30,953 nt of DNA from contig CAZTIR010000012.1 in assembly GCA_964613695.1 (NCBI GenBank), positions 1-30,953 of the forward strand. The letters are read 5' to 3'. This stretch comes from Pyrolobus sp964613695. GTDB lineage: Archaea; Thermoproteota; Thermoprotei_A; Sulfolobales; Pyrodictiaceae. Each line of letters begins with the position of its first letter. Within the stretch, counting starts at the first letter, position 1. Below are positions 1-7,160 of the stretch, piece by piece. Under the pieces are notes generated by a model, which had not been told where the DNA came from, did no database searches, and saw only the letters and a program-made list of their open reading frames with translations. The position numbers and the translations under genes were made by a program.

Positions 1-123
1 GTTAAGAGCGTGTGTGGCGCGCGTGCTCTAGAGGCTCGTGTGGAGCCTCCCCTGGCCGTTAGGCTTAGGGGTTGAAAGCTTGTAGCTTACCCTCGTACAG
101 CATACACTCGGGTGCCGCTCGGG

Positions 124-1035
124 ATGACGGAATTCGTCGTTATACGCGGTAGCGGCGGCTACCCCGCGCCTCGTCTTGCCGAGGCTCTGGGCGCGGAGCT
201 GGTGGATGCAGAGTCCAAGGTATTCCCGGATGGCGAGACGTACGTTAGGATAGGTAGGCCGGTGGCTGGCAAGATAGCTGTGATCGTACAGTCGATGTAC
301 CCTAACCAGAACGACAAGTTCGTCGAACTGCTTCTCCTCGTCGAGGCTGCGAGGGGTCTGGGCGCGTCACGGGTTATCGTGGTGGCGCCCTACACTGCCT
401 ACGCGAGGCAGGATAGGCGCTTTCGCGAGGGCGAGCCCATAAGTATAAAGGCGGTGTTGTCAGCGCTTCGCGCTGTAGGCGCGCATGCCTTCATAACCAT
501 TGATATACACAAGCCAGAATCGCTGAACTTCTTCGAGGGTCCAAGTGTGAATGTAGACCCCTCGCCTCTCTTCGCCGAGGCTCTCAGAAACGAGAAGGAC
601 GTTATAGTGGTAGCTCCCGATAGGGGAGCGTTACACCGCGCCGAGAAGCTGGCCGAGAGGCTAGGCTCACCCTACGACTATCTCGAGAAGTTTAGAGATC
701 GGGTGACGGGGGAGATAACGATGAAGCCCAAGTCGCTACCCGTCAAAGGCAAGACAGTCATACTCGTGGATGACATCATAAGCACAGGCGGCACGATAGC
801 CAAGGCTGCTAGCATCTTACGCGAGCAGGGCGCGGAGAGGATAATAGTGGCTGTGAGCCATGCCCTCCTTGTAGGCAACGCGATGGAGAAGCTCGCGAAG
901 GCAAGAATAGATAGAATCCTGGCCCTCGATACTGTACCCCCGCGCGAGGGTATAGAGGTGCTCCCAACAGGCTCTCTACTAGCAGATGCGGTCAAGAAGC
1001 TGTCAGAATCGCAGGGCTGGTTGTCCGCCCTCTAG
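124..1035 (+). CDS. prs: Ribose-phosphate pyrophosphokinase (PRPP synthetase)
   Basis: Makes PRPP from ribose 5-phosphate and ATP for nucleotide, histidine and tryptophan synthesis in the cytoplasm. The protein shows two tandem phosphoribosyltransferase-type domains. It has the N-terminal stretch with FPDGETYVRI, the APYTAYARQDRRF ATP-loop region, VVAPDRGALHRAEKLA, and the PRPP-binding signature VILVDDIISTGGT. Length (303 residues) fits archaeal PRPP synthetases. The frame is open from a GTG at 112, but the ATG at 124 puts the first strand (EFVVIRG) right at the N-terminus as in relatives, so I prefer it. It converges on homoserine kinase, with about 150 bases between the stop codons. Confidence 0.95.
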   Translation: MTEFVVIRGSGGYPAPRLAEALGAELVDAESKVFPDGETYVRIGRPVAGKIAVIVQSMYPNQNDKFVELLLLVEAARGLGASRVIVVAPYTAYARQDRRFREGEPISIKAVLSALRAVGAHAFITIDIHKPESLNFFEGPSVNVDPSPLFAEALRNEKDVIVVAPDRGALHRAEKLAERLGSPYDYLEKFRDRVTGEITMKPKSLPVKGKTVILVDDIISTGGTIAKAASILREQGAERIIVAVSHALLVGNAMEKLAKARIDRILALDTVPPREGIEVLPTGSLLADAVKKLSESQGWLSAL

Positions 1036-1186
1036 GCTGGGCGCCGCGGGGGAAGCCAAGAGGCATACGACAATATAATCCCTAATTACTTCAAATACGA
1101 TAATCGTTTCTTGGGGGTGCTCGGGGTACTCCCGGGAGAGCCGTAAAACCCGGCCCGATGACCGGGAGGCCCGTTCCAGGCCCCCG

Positions 1187-2131
1187 CTACTCAAGCCTAG
1201 CACCCTCCTCATCAGGCCCAGTCTCCACCACCGATAGCCGTCCCCAGCTCTTCTCAAGGACTCTCGTCACCCTCCTCCTCACTTCCTCGACGCTATCCTC
1301 CCTAACGATAGCGAAGAGGGAGGGCCCCGCGCCGCTAATGTTGAAAGCTATGGCGCCGGCTTCGAGTGCAACCCTCTTGGCCTCGTTGTAGCCTGGTATC
1401 AGCCTGGAGCGTGCCGCCTCAACGGGACCACCGTAGTTTGCGGCCTGTAGAGCTAGGTAGGGGTCGACACCTAGCCCTACTGTCAGACGTAGCGCCTTCT
1501 CCATCCAGCCTATGCAAGCCCTCGTCTCGACCTCGTGGGGGATAACGCTCCTCATGGCCTCCGTCTTGCCCATACCCTCCGGCACCTTGACGACATCCCC
1601 CTCCGGGATGAAGAGTAGTAGTCTCACATCCTGCGGCAGTTCTAGCTTGGCGGCTAGCGGCCTCTCCCTATCTAGGAGCACTACTAGCCCGCCGAGCAGG
1701 CTCGCGGCTACATTATCAAAGTGTGGCGCGCCCGCTGCGACCGCCTCAGCCTCGCCAGCGAATCTTATGAGCTCTTCCCGTGTGAAAGGCTCGCCTAGGA
1801 GCATGTTGAGCGCGTAGACGGTCGCGGCGGCTGTTGCGCCACTGCTCCCGAGCCCCCTCCCGGGTGGCACACGTTTCTCGACCCGGATGCGCACGTGCAG
1901 AGTCTCACCGAGGTACTCGAGCAGCCTATAAGCCGCTGCGTATGCGGTGTTAGCCTTACCCCCCGGCGCCCCCTCCGCCTCAACCTCGACGCGTATACCG
2001 GAGCCCAGCTCCTCTACGACCTCCACCTCCACCCGGTCGCGGAAAGCCTCCACAGCCAACGCTGCCAGGTCGAAGAGAGGGCCGAGGTTTGCTATGCTCG
2101 CGGGCGCTGTTGCTATAGCACGGCGGTGCAT
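1187..2131 (-). CDS. thrB: Homoserine kinase (GHMP kinase family)
   Basis: Phosphorylates homoserine in threonine synthesis; O-phosphohomoserine can also feed methionine synthesis. The GHMP ATP-binding motif PPGRGLGSSGATAAA lies near residue 88, the N-terminus starts with the family-like APASIANLGPLFD, and the C-terminal motif AFNISGAGPSLFAI is typical. Length 314 residues fits ThrB. Start ATG at 2131; a TATA-like AATTTAG lies about 35 bases upstream on the minus strand. It is divergent from the trans-sulfuration enzyme gene, and the shared upstream region has repeated CGATT elements. The neighbouring methionine/cysteine-type gene makes homoserine kinase preferable to other GHMP kinases such as mevalonate or shikimate kinase. 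Confidence 0.9.
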   Translation of the reverse strand: MHRRAIATAPASIANLGPLFDLAALAVEAFRDRVEVEVVEELGSGIRVEVEAEGAPGGKANTAYAAAYRLLEYLGETLHVRIRVEKRVPPGRGLGSSGATAAATVYALNMLLGEPFTREELIRFAGEAEAVAAGAPHFDNVAASLLGGLVVLLDRERPLAAKLELPQDVRLLLFIPEGDVVKVPEGMGKTEAMRSVIPHEVETRACIGWMEKALRLTVGLGVDPYLALQAANYGGPVEAARSRLIPGYNEAKRVALEAGAIAFNISGAGPSLFAIVREDSVEEVRRRVTRVLEKSWGRLSVVETGPDEEGARLE

Positions 2132-2175
2132 ATTTGCACACCCACGCCTCCAATCTGCCTGGGGCTAAATTGCCT

Positions 2176-2218
2176 CCGATTCCCCTCGGTAATCGGGTTG
2201 CGGGCTGGCGATTACCCC
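2176..2218. promoter_or_regulatory. Repeated CGATT/AATCG elements between thrB and the trans-sulfuration gene
   Basis: GGTAATCG (2188-2195) and CGATTACC (2209-2216) form a perfect 8-base inverted repeat with a 13-base spacer. A third partial copy, CCGATT at 2176-2181, pairs with AATCGG at 2191-2196. GATTCCCC and GATTACCCC also form a near direct repeat. The cluster lies between the two divergent promoters, so an operator for a dimeric regulator of amino acid genes is plausible. That role is inference. Confidence 0.35.
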
Positions 2219-2230
2219 TAATCCGTTTTG

Positions 2231-2238
2231 TTTAAAAA
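2231..2238 (+). promoter_or_regulatory. TATA box of the trans-sulfuration enzyme gene
   Basis: TTTAAAAA is an archaeal TATA-type element. The expected transcription start about 26 bases downstream (near 2260) allows initiation at GTG 2273 or ATG 2294, and argues against the TTG at 2228, which lies upstream of the predicted transcript. Confidence 0.55.
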
Positions 2239-2293
2239 GAGTAATGGGGCGAGTACCACTAGGCGATGGGTAGTGAGTGTAGAGAAGACGCCG

Positions 2294-3484
2294 ATGAACG
2301 CTAGGAATCGCAGTGCGGTTGGCTTGTCGACGCGGGCCATACACTCGGCTAGGGACATGACCTTCGACGACCCCTACCGGCCCATAGTGCCGCCTGTCTA
2401 CCGCTCCGCGATGTTCGAGTACCCGAGGCCTGACGCGCCCGCCGTGCGCGGCAGGCCCTACAAGTATAGTAGGGAGGATAACCCGACCCTTGTCGCCCTG
2501 GAGCGCGTTATTACACTGCTCGAGGGCGGGGAGGACTCCCTGGTCTTCGCGACCGGGATGGCTGCTATATCGACGCTCCTATTCTCTCTCCTCAAGCCTG
2601 GTGACCGTGTTGTAGTGTCTAGGGAGGCCTACGGCTCCACGCTGAAGCTGTTCGACGCGCTGAGGGGGTGGGGGGTGGAGGTTGTAAGGGCGGGTCCGGA
2701 TAGTGGCGAGATAGCATACGAGGCTTCTAAGCCCGGGACTAGGCTCGTCTTCGTCGAGACTATAACAAACCCGCTGCTACGCGTGACTGACGTGCCGCTC
2801 GTGGCCAAGGCTGCTAGAGAGTCCGGAGCGATGCTAGTAGTGGATAACACGTTCGCAACTCCGGTGCTCTTCCGCCCGCTTGAGCACGGAGCGGACATAG
2901 TGGTTCATAGCCTCACCAAGTACATGGCAGGCCACAACGACGTGATGGGGGGTTCTGTGACAGGGCCGTCGAGGATCATCTCGGAGAGAGTGTGGGAGTG
3001 GAGGAGGCTACTAGGCACCACAATGGACCCGGAGCAGGCCTTCCTAGTGCTACGCGGCCTGAAGACTCTAGAGGTTAGGGTTGAGAGGCACTGCAGGAAC
3101 GCGATGCACGTAGCCGAGTTCCTAGTAGATCATCCGAGAGTAGTCGAGGTCTACTACCCGGGGCTGCCGGGTAGTCCGGGCTACGAGGTGGCTAGGAAGC
3201 TCTTCCCCTCCGGCCTCTATGGCGGGGTGGTGTCTTTCAGGATTAGGGGTGGCAGGTCTAGCGTCGAGAGGTTCTTCTCCAAGCTCCGGCTCATCCGCCC
3301 GGCTCCGAGCCTAGGTGGCCCCGAGAGTGTAGTGGCATATCCCGTGGCTAGCAGCCATGCTACCCTACCCGAGGAGGAGAGAAGGATACTAGGGATAACC
3401 GAGGACCTTGTGAGGCTCAGCGTTGGGCTAGAGAACGTCGAGGATATAATTGAGGATCTGGACAACGCACTGAGCAGCATCTAG
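2294..3484 (+). CDS. Cystathionine gamma-synthase/gamma-lyase or O-acetylhomoserine sulfhydrylase family PLP enzyme
   Basis: PLP-dependent enzyme of methionine/cysteine trans-sulfuration, cytoplasmic. It shows the family start GLSTRAIHSA, YKYSREDNPT, the PLP-phosphate region FATGMAAIST, and the Schiff-base lysine in HSLTKYMAGHNDVMGG. The C-terminus has APSLGGPESVVAYP and LVRLSVGLENVEDIIEDL. I chose ATG 2294 (396 residues), because the TATA box at 2231-2238 lies downstream of the TTG at 2228; GTG 2273 is also possible. Sequence alone does not separate cystathionine gamma-synthase, gamma-lyase and acylhomoserine sulfhydrylase. The divergent homoserine kinase gene favours a homoserine-derived substrate. 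Its stop overlaps that of the next minus-strand gene by the four bases CTAG. Confidence 0.88.
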   Translation: MNARNRSAVGLSTRAIHSARDMTFDDPYRPIVPPVYRSAMFEYPRPDAPAVRGRPYKYSREDNPTLVALERVITLLEGGEDSLVFATGMAAISTLLFSLLKPGDRVVVSREAYGSTLKLFDALRGWGVEVVRAGPDSGEIAYEASKPGTRLVFVETITNPLLRVTDVPLVAKAARESGAMLVVDNTFATPVLFRPLEHGADIVVHSLTKYMAGHNDVMGGSVTGPSRIISERVWEWRRLLGTTMDPEQAFLVLRGLKTLEVRVERHCRNAMHVAEFLVDHPRVVEVYYPGLPGSPGYEVARKLFPSGLYGGVVSFRIRGGRSSVERFFSKLRLIRPAPSLGGPESVVAYPVASSHATLPEEERRILGITEDLVRLSVGLENVEDIIEDLDNALSSI

Positions 3485-4503
3485 AACGGTTTCACCCCCA
3501 CCAGGTCCACGAGGAGCCCCGCGCCCCTCTCGATGGCCCGTTTGTACACGGTGCTCGCTGCGGCAACATCTTGTATGGCTAGACCCGTCGAGTCGAACAC
3601 TATTATCTCGTCATCCGAGACGCGTCCGGGCTTCAAACCCGCGACTATCTCGCCAAGCTCCGCGTATATGTCCTCGGGTCTCAGGTAGCCCTTGGATATC
3701 GGCACGTTAACCTCTCCGCTGTGAACAGCCTGCTCTATATCATCGACTATCACTTTAGCCTCGCGTAGTATACTGGGCTCCAGCTCCTCCTTGCCGGGCG
3801 CGTCAGCCCCGATAGCGTTTATGAGCGTACCCTCCTCTATCCACTCCCTCCTCACAACCGGGCTCCTGGCGGGCGTGCAGGTTGCCAGCACGTCGACCCC
3901 TCTAGCCGCGGCGCTAGCGTCATCAACCACCTCCGCGTCGACGCCATACTCCCTCTCGAGCATAGATGCGAGGCTCTCCGCCGCACTCCTCCTCACATCG
4001 TATATCTTGACACGCGTTATGCTAGGCACGGCGTGTATCGTGAATACTGCCTGCATCCTGCCCTGCACGCCCGCGCCTATAACACCCATTATGCTCGCCC
4101 CCGAAGGCGCCAGGTACTTGGCCGAGATTGCTCCTGCGGCGCCGGTACGCCAGGCTGTTAGGAGGGTTCCATCCATTATGGCGAGAGGGTGCCCCGTCTC
4201 CGGATCAACAAGCTCCACGATGGCTATGACCGTTGGTAGACCCCTCTTGGGGTTCCCGGGGTTAACGCTAACGGTTTTAACACCAGCTACTCCGAAGTAT
4301 GGTATATAAGCAGGCATTATCCTCCAGTCCCCGCCGTCAAAGAATATGTATTGCTTAGGCGGCATCTGTACACGTCCTAGCGCCTTCTCTCTAAAAGCCT
4401 CCTCCACAGCCCTGATTACGTCCTCAACATCGAGAAGGTTTCTAACCGTCTCGGCGTCCAGGAGGAGCACCTTGCCCGGCTCTAGGGGCATTGCCAGCCC
4501 CAT
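3481..4503 (-). CDS. Ornithine cyclodeaminase / mu-crystallin / archaeal alanine dehydrogenase family protein
   Basis: NAD(P)-dependent enzyme of the OCD/mu-crystallin family; archaeal members include alanine dehydrogenase, ornithine cyclodeaminase and pyrroline-2-carboxylate reductase. Visible motifs are MPPKQYIFF and WRIMPAYIP near residues 42-66, LTAWRTGAAGAISAKYLA, the Rossmann loop GVIGAGVQGRMQAVF, and VFDSTGLAIQDVAAA near the C-terminus. Length 340 residues is slightly above the usual 320-330. Start ATG 4503 lies about 27 bases from GATAAAAG, consistent with a leaderless transcript; an ATG four codons later is an alternative. The substrate cannot be fixed from sequence. Confidence 0.85.
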   Translation of the reverse strand: MGLAMPLEPGKVLLLDAETVRNLLDVEDVIRAVEEAFREKALGRVQMPPKQYIFFDGGDWRIMPAYIPYFGVAGVKTVSVNPGNPKRGLPTVIAIVELVDPETGHPLAIMDGTLLTAWRTGAAGAISAKYLAPSGASIMGVIGAGVQGRMQAVFTIHAVPSITRVKIYDVRRSAAESLASMLEREYGVDAEVVDDASAAARGVDVLATCTPARSPVVRREWIEEGTLINAIGADAPGKEELEPSILREAKVIVDDIEQAVHSGEVNVPISKGYLRPEDIYAELGEIVAGLKPGRVSDDEIIVFDSTGLAIQDVAAASTVYKRAIERGAGLLVDLVGVKPF

Positions 4504-4526
4504 CTCTACTCATAAGGGCTAATCCC

Positions 4527-4534
4527 GATAAAAG
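4527..4534. promoter_or_regulatory. Single TATA-like element shared by two divergent, probably leaderless genes
   Basis: GATAAAAG is the only clear TATA-like element between the OCD-family gene (ATG 4503, minus) and the CDF gene (ATG 4554, plus). Its centre is about 24 bases from the plus start and 27 from the minus start. These are the distances expected if each transcript begins at its start codon. Confidence 0.45.
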
Positions 4535-4553
4535 GTGGGATGTGATAGCAGGA

Positions 4554-5393
4554 ATGGGGCGCCGCGAGGCTAGTGAGATGCTAGCGTCGGGGAGAGTGCA
4601 GAGCCTAGCGCCTATAGCTGGGCTCGCCCTGCTGGGAGCGCTCTTCAAGAGTATCGCGGCTGTGCAAGGGAGCAGGGCTGCGCTGGTAGACTTGCTGACG
4701 TGCATAGCGAACATCATCGCGCTTGCGGCCCTCGCGTATGTGCTTAGAGTCTCGGGTCTCCCCCCGGACGAGGATCATCCCTACGGGCACGAGAGGTTTG
4801 AGACTGCGGGCGTGCTCTGGATTACGACGGTCTACGGGTTTGTAGCAGGTTATGGCGTCGCCGTGCTCCTATTGGAGGGGGTGCGTGAGCGCATACCAGC
4901 ATCCGCCGCCATCTTCGCCATTATTGGCACGTTCTTCTACGCCGCGGCGATAGTCTATGCGCGTAGGGCTGGGCTAGCTGGGCGTGCGTATGCAGCGTTC
5001 ACGCTTAGCGAGGTGTTCGAAGGCATAGTTGTCGCTGCCGCCGCTCTTGCAGGCAGCCTCTTCAACCCTCTCGTAGACTACCTGGCCGCGTGGGGGCTAC
5101 TAGCATACCTCGTCTACGAGCTCTACGAGAACGTGTACCATGTTACGTGCATACTCACGGAGCGCGTGCCCCCAGAACTCGTCAGGAGGGTTAAGGCTAG
5201 GCTCGAAGAGAAGGGCTTGAGAGTGGTCTCTCTACGGTTACGTCCAATACTCCCAGGCATCTATGTGGGCGACGCGGTTGTTCGTGTCAAAGGGGATAGC
5301 CTGAGGAGGGTTCACGAGGTTGTAGACGCGGTGGAGAGGGAGATTAGATCCAAGTGCCGTGTCCACCTCGTGATACACTATGAGCCCGAGTAG
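4554..5393 (+). CDS. Cation diffusion facilitator (CDF) family metal transporter
   Basis: Predicted inner-membrane divalent-metal/proton antiporter. It has about five to six hydrophobic segments in the first 190 residues, the CDF hallmark DHPYGHERFE after the second helix, and a C-terminal cytoplasmic beta-alpha-beta domain (VPPELVRRVKARLEEKGLRVVSLRLRP onward). The usual metal-site patterns are altered. The second helix reads VDLLTCIAN where DxxxD or HxxxD is expected, and the fifth reads TLSEVFEG where HxxxD is expected, so specificity is uncertain. The frame is open from 4491, but that would overlap the divergent gene's start. ATG 4554 (279 residues) fits the TATA element; GTG 4542 is possible. 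Confidence 0.82.
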   Translation: MGRREASEMLASGRVQSLAPIAGLALLGALFKSIAAVQGSRAALVDLLTCIANIIALAALAYVLRVSGLPPDEDHPYGHERFETAGVLWITTVYGFVAGYGVAVLLLEGVRERIPASAAIFAIIGTFFYAAAIVYARRAGLAGRAYAAFTLSEVFEGIVVAAAALAGSLFNPLVDYLAAWGLLAYLVYELYENVYHVTCILTERVPPELVRRVKARLEEKGLRVVSLRLRPILPGIYVGDAVVRVKGDSLRRVHEVVDAVEREIRSKCRVHLVIHYEPE

Positions 5394-5469
5394 GAGCCCC
5401 TCGGTGCTACAATGGGTCCGCATCCCCCACTACGGGGTAGAGCCGCCCATCGTTCCTCAACGGGGCTCC
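5393..5469. ncRNA. Candidate structured RNA element (nested inverted repeats)
   Basis: GGAGCCCC (5393-5400) pairs perfectly with GGGGCTCC (5462-5469). Inside, ATGGG (5412-5416) pairs with CCCAT (5446-5450), and within that CCCC (5425-5428) pairs with GGGG (5434-5437). The three nested helices are separated by internal loops of 11+11 and about 8+8 bases. The element begins at the last base of the CDF stop codon. It resembles an H/ACA guide in outline, but no ACA box follows the outer stem on either strand. It could be a UTR structure or an unrecognised sRNA. Confidence 0.3.
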
Positions 5470-5520
5470 CAAGAGGTTATACCCGTGGGAATCGCGTATA
5501 GGGTTTAAGGCCCTAGAGGC

Positions 5521-6096
5521 ATGCTGGACGAGATCGGCTTCGCGTTGCTACTGGCGCTCAGTGGCGCTAGTGTAGCCTGGTTCTTCCCCGTGAGGAGGTA
5601 CATGATAGCATTGATTAGAGACGCTGCTGTCGAGCTCGAAGAGGCGCTTAACCCCCTGGACGCGACCTATACGCTCCTCGGCCTATACGTGGGCTTCAAG
5701 GCAACATATATAGTGGAGGGGCTTCGCGAGGTCCGCGCCCTCCTAACCCTAGTGCCGAGGCACGCTCTCCTCTACCTGCCCATAGTCTACGCTCGAGGAG
5801 AGCATGATCTGCTAGTGCTCGAGGCGGAGCCCCACGGGGGGCTACTGGGGGAGGAGTGCAGCCTAGTCAGGAAACCAACCAGGCCCGTCCGGAGGACTTT
5901 GAAGCGTATAGGGCTCTACGGCGTAACATGCTCTACCGCCTCGAGGCGCAGTCTAGTCCAGAAGCTTCTCGAGGAGTGCGAGGCGTGTCTAGCCGCGTGG
6001 GCCTCTAGGCGAGGCCTGGGCATTGCTATGAGACCAGAGCGCGGAACTATAGCGCCTATAGCCAGGGCGCTCGTATCACTGGCTAAGAGGATGTAG
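5521..6096 (+). CDS. Unrecognised protein with an N-terminal membrane helix
   Basis: 191 residues; I do not recognise a family. Residues 5-22 form a hydrophobic segment (IGFALLLALSGASVAWFF) followed by arginines, which suggests an N-terminal anchor with a cytoplasmic body. The middle has the hydrophobic stretch HALLYLPIVYARGEHDLLVLE, then a basic region. Four cysteines (EECSL, GVTCST, EECEACL) lie in the C-terminal half, but their spacing fits no clear zinc site. ATG 5521 follows TATA-like TTATACCC near 5475. It is followed 22 bases later by the cobalamin adenosyltransferase, so the two may be co-transcribed. Codon use looks like that of its neighbours. Confidence 0.7.
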   Translation: MLDEIGFALLLALSGASVAWFFPVRRYMIALIRDAAVELEEALNPLDATYTLLGLYVGFKATYIVEGLREVRALLTLVPRHALLYLPIVYARGEHDLLVLEAEPHGGLLGEECSLVRKPTRPVRRTLKRIGLYGVTCSTASRRSLVQKLLEECEACLAAWASRRGLGIAMRPERGTIAPIARALVSLAKRM

Positions 6097-6118
6097 GGGG
6101 TGTTGCGGCACGCCGCGG

Positions 6119-6664
6119 TTGTATACGCGTAGTGGCGACACGGGCTCCACTATAGCCCCCCTCGTGGGGAGGGTATCCAAGTCGCACCCCTGCGTCGAGG
6201 CTGTAGGTGCTCTTGACGAGGCAGAGTCGAGCCTTGGGCTTGCCGAGGCAGTTGCGAGGGAGAGGGGTGAGGATAGGGTTGCTGACATGCTCTCCTGGCT
6301 CCAGGAGCTCGTGTTTCGTGTGGGTTTCCAGCTCTGGGAGTTGATGAAGCCCGAGAGGCATAGGCGGAGGTGTATAGGCCCGGAGGTTGTCGAGAAGATA
6401 GAGAAGCTTATCGACGAGCTTAATGTAGAGTTTCGCGGGTTCACGCTCCACGGTGGTGACGTGGTCTCCGCGAGCATAGGGTTGGCGAGAGCCGCTGTGA
6501 GGAGGGCCGAGAGGAGGCTGGTAGCGTGCCTAGAGGAGGTTGGGGTGGGGGGCGAGGAGGCTAAGACGCTGTTGAGCGTCTTGAACAGAATGTCGGATCT
6601 ATTATACGCGCTCGAGGTTAGCGTCGCGAGGGAGAGGGGCGGTTTGAGGCTAGTAGAGTGCTAG
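6119..6664 (+). CDS. pduO: Cob(I)alamin adenosyltransferase, PduO type
   Basis: Transfers the adenosyl group of ATP to cob(I)alamin to make coenzyme B12. The N-terminal YTRSGDTGST matches the family's ATP-binding start (YTRTGDxGxT). Later come VEAVGALDEAESSLGLA (the basic-acidic region contacting ATP), LHGGDVVSASIGLARAAVRRAERR (family LPGG...ARxxxRRAER, with LHGG here), and NRMSDLLYALEVSVAR (family LNRLSDxLF). Length 181 is normal. Start is TTG 6119: upstream in frame there is only TGT-TGC-GGC-ACG-CCG-CGG back to a stop at 6095-6097, so no other standard start exists. The stop overlaps the next minus-strand gene by CTAG. Confidence 0.9.
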   Translation: MYTRSGDTGSTIAPLVGRVSKSHPCVEAVGALDEAESSLGLAEAVARERGEDRVADMLSWLQELVFRVGFQLWELMKPERHRRRCIGPEVVEKIEKLIDELNVEFRGFTLHGGDVVSASIGLARAAVRRAERRLVACLEEVGVGGEEAKTLLSVLNRMSDLLYALEVSVARERGGLRLVEC

Positions 6665-7095
6665 GCTATTATCAGCGCGTCTCCGCCCCTCCTCTTGGCT
6701 CTCCGCAAGAGCCTCGCGGCTAGCCTCCGGTATGGTGTCCCCTCGTAAGCCTCGCGTCTATCCCCCGTCGGCTTCAGCCCGACATACCCCCTCACGGCCA
6801 CTATTGTAGCTGTCACGTTCACCCTCCTCAACTCTCTCCTAATCTCCTCGAGGTCTTCTACAAGCTCCTCGGGCTCCACGTAGGGTATCTCTACGACAAC
6901 CTCCTCGGTCCCCCTCTCCGGGTCGAGACCGTAGAGCACGACACCCTGCCACTTGGAGACGAACCTCTCCACGAGTAGGGTTAGGAGCCCTGTAGCCGGG
7001 TTGGGCTTATACTCGCTCCACCCCCTCTCCTCAACAATCTCGCCGAAACGATCAAGGTCTATCATGACGATGGTGCCTGGAACCAGCCTGGCCAT
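6661..7095 (-). CDS. Small stand-alone palm-like domain protein (GTP cyclohydrolase III / GGDEF-like fold, tentative)
   Basis: 144 residues with no annotation I can recall. The N-terminus IVMIDLDRFGEIVEERGW (residues 9-26) resembles the first strand and metal-binding Asp motif of palm-type nucleotidyl cyclases (D13, D15). YKPNPATGLLTLLVERF (29-45) resembles the TPNPRRE segment of archaeal GTP cyclohydrolase III. VNVTATIVAVRGYVGLKPT fits the strand after the helix in GGDEF domains. The second metal motif (GGDEF or DNxxA) is not obvious; GVVLYGLDPE stands in its place. The protein is about half the length of GTP cyclohydrolase III, which contains two such modules, so it might act as a dimer. 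The assignment is by eye. ATG 7095; the stop overlaps pduO by CTAG. Confidence 0.6.
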   Translation of the reverse strand: MARLVPGTIVMIDLDRFGEIVEERGWSEYKPNPATGLLTLLVERFVSKWQGVVLYGLDPERGTEEVVVEIPYVEPEELVEDLEEIRRELRRVNVTATIVAVRGYVGLKPTGDRREAYEGTPYRRLAARLLRRAKRRGGDALIIA

Positions 7096-7135
7096 ACGCG
7101 GCCCGCACTAGGAGTGTTGTAACGCCCCTTACCCG

Positions 7136-7143
7136 TTTATAAC
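7136..7143 (+). promoter_or_regulatory. TATA box of the tetraether synthase gene
   Basis: TTTATAAC is centred about 22-26 bases before GTG 7161 and supports a start at 7161 or at GTG 7179. Confidence 0.5.
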
Positions 7144-7160
7144 CTCGCTCTGCTAGTCTA

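Noticed and set aside
1..123. A promoter or gene end before prs
   Set aside because: No convincing TATA box, RNA boxes or coding frame was visible in this stretch.
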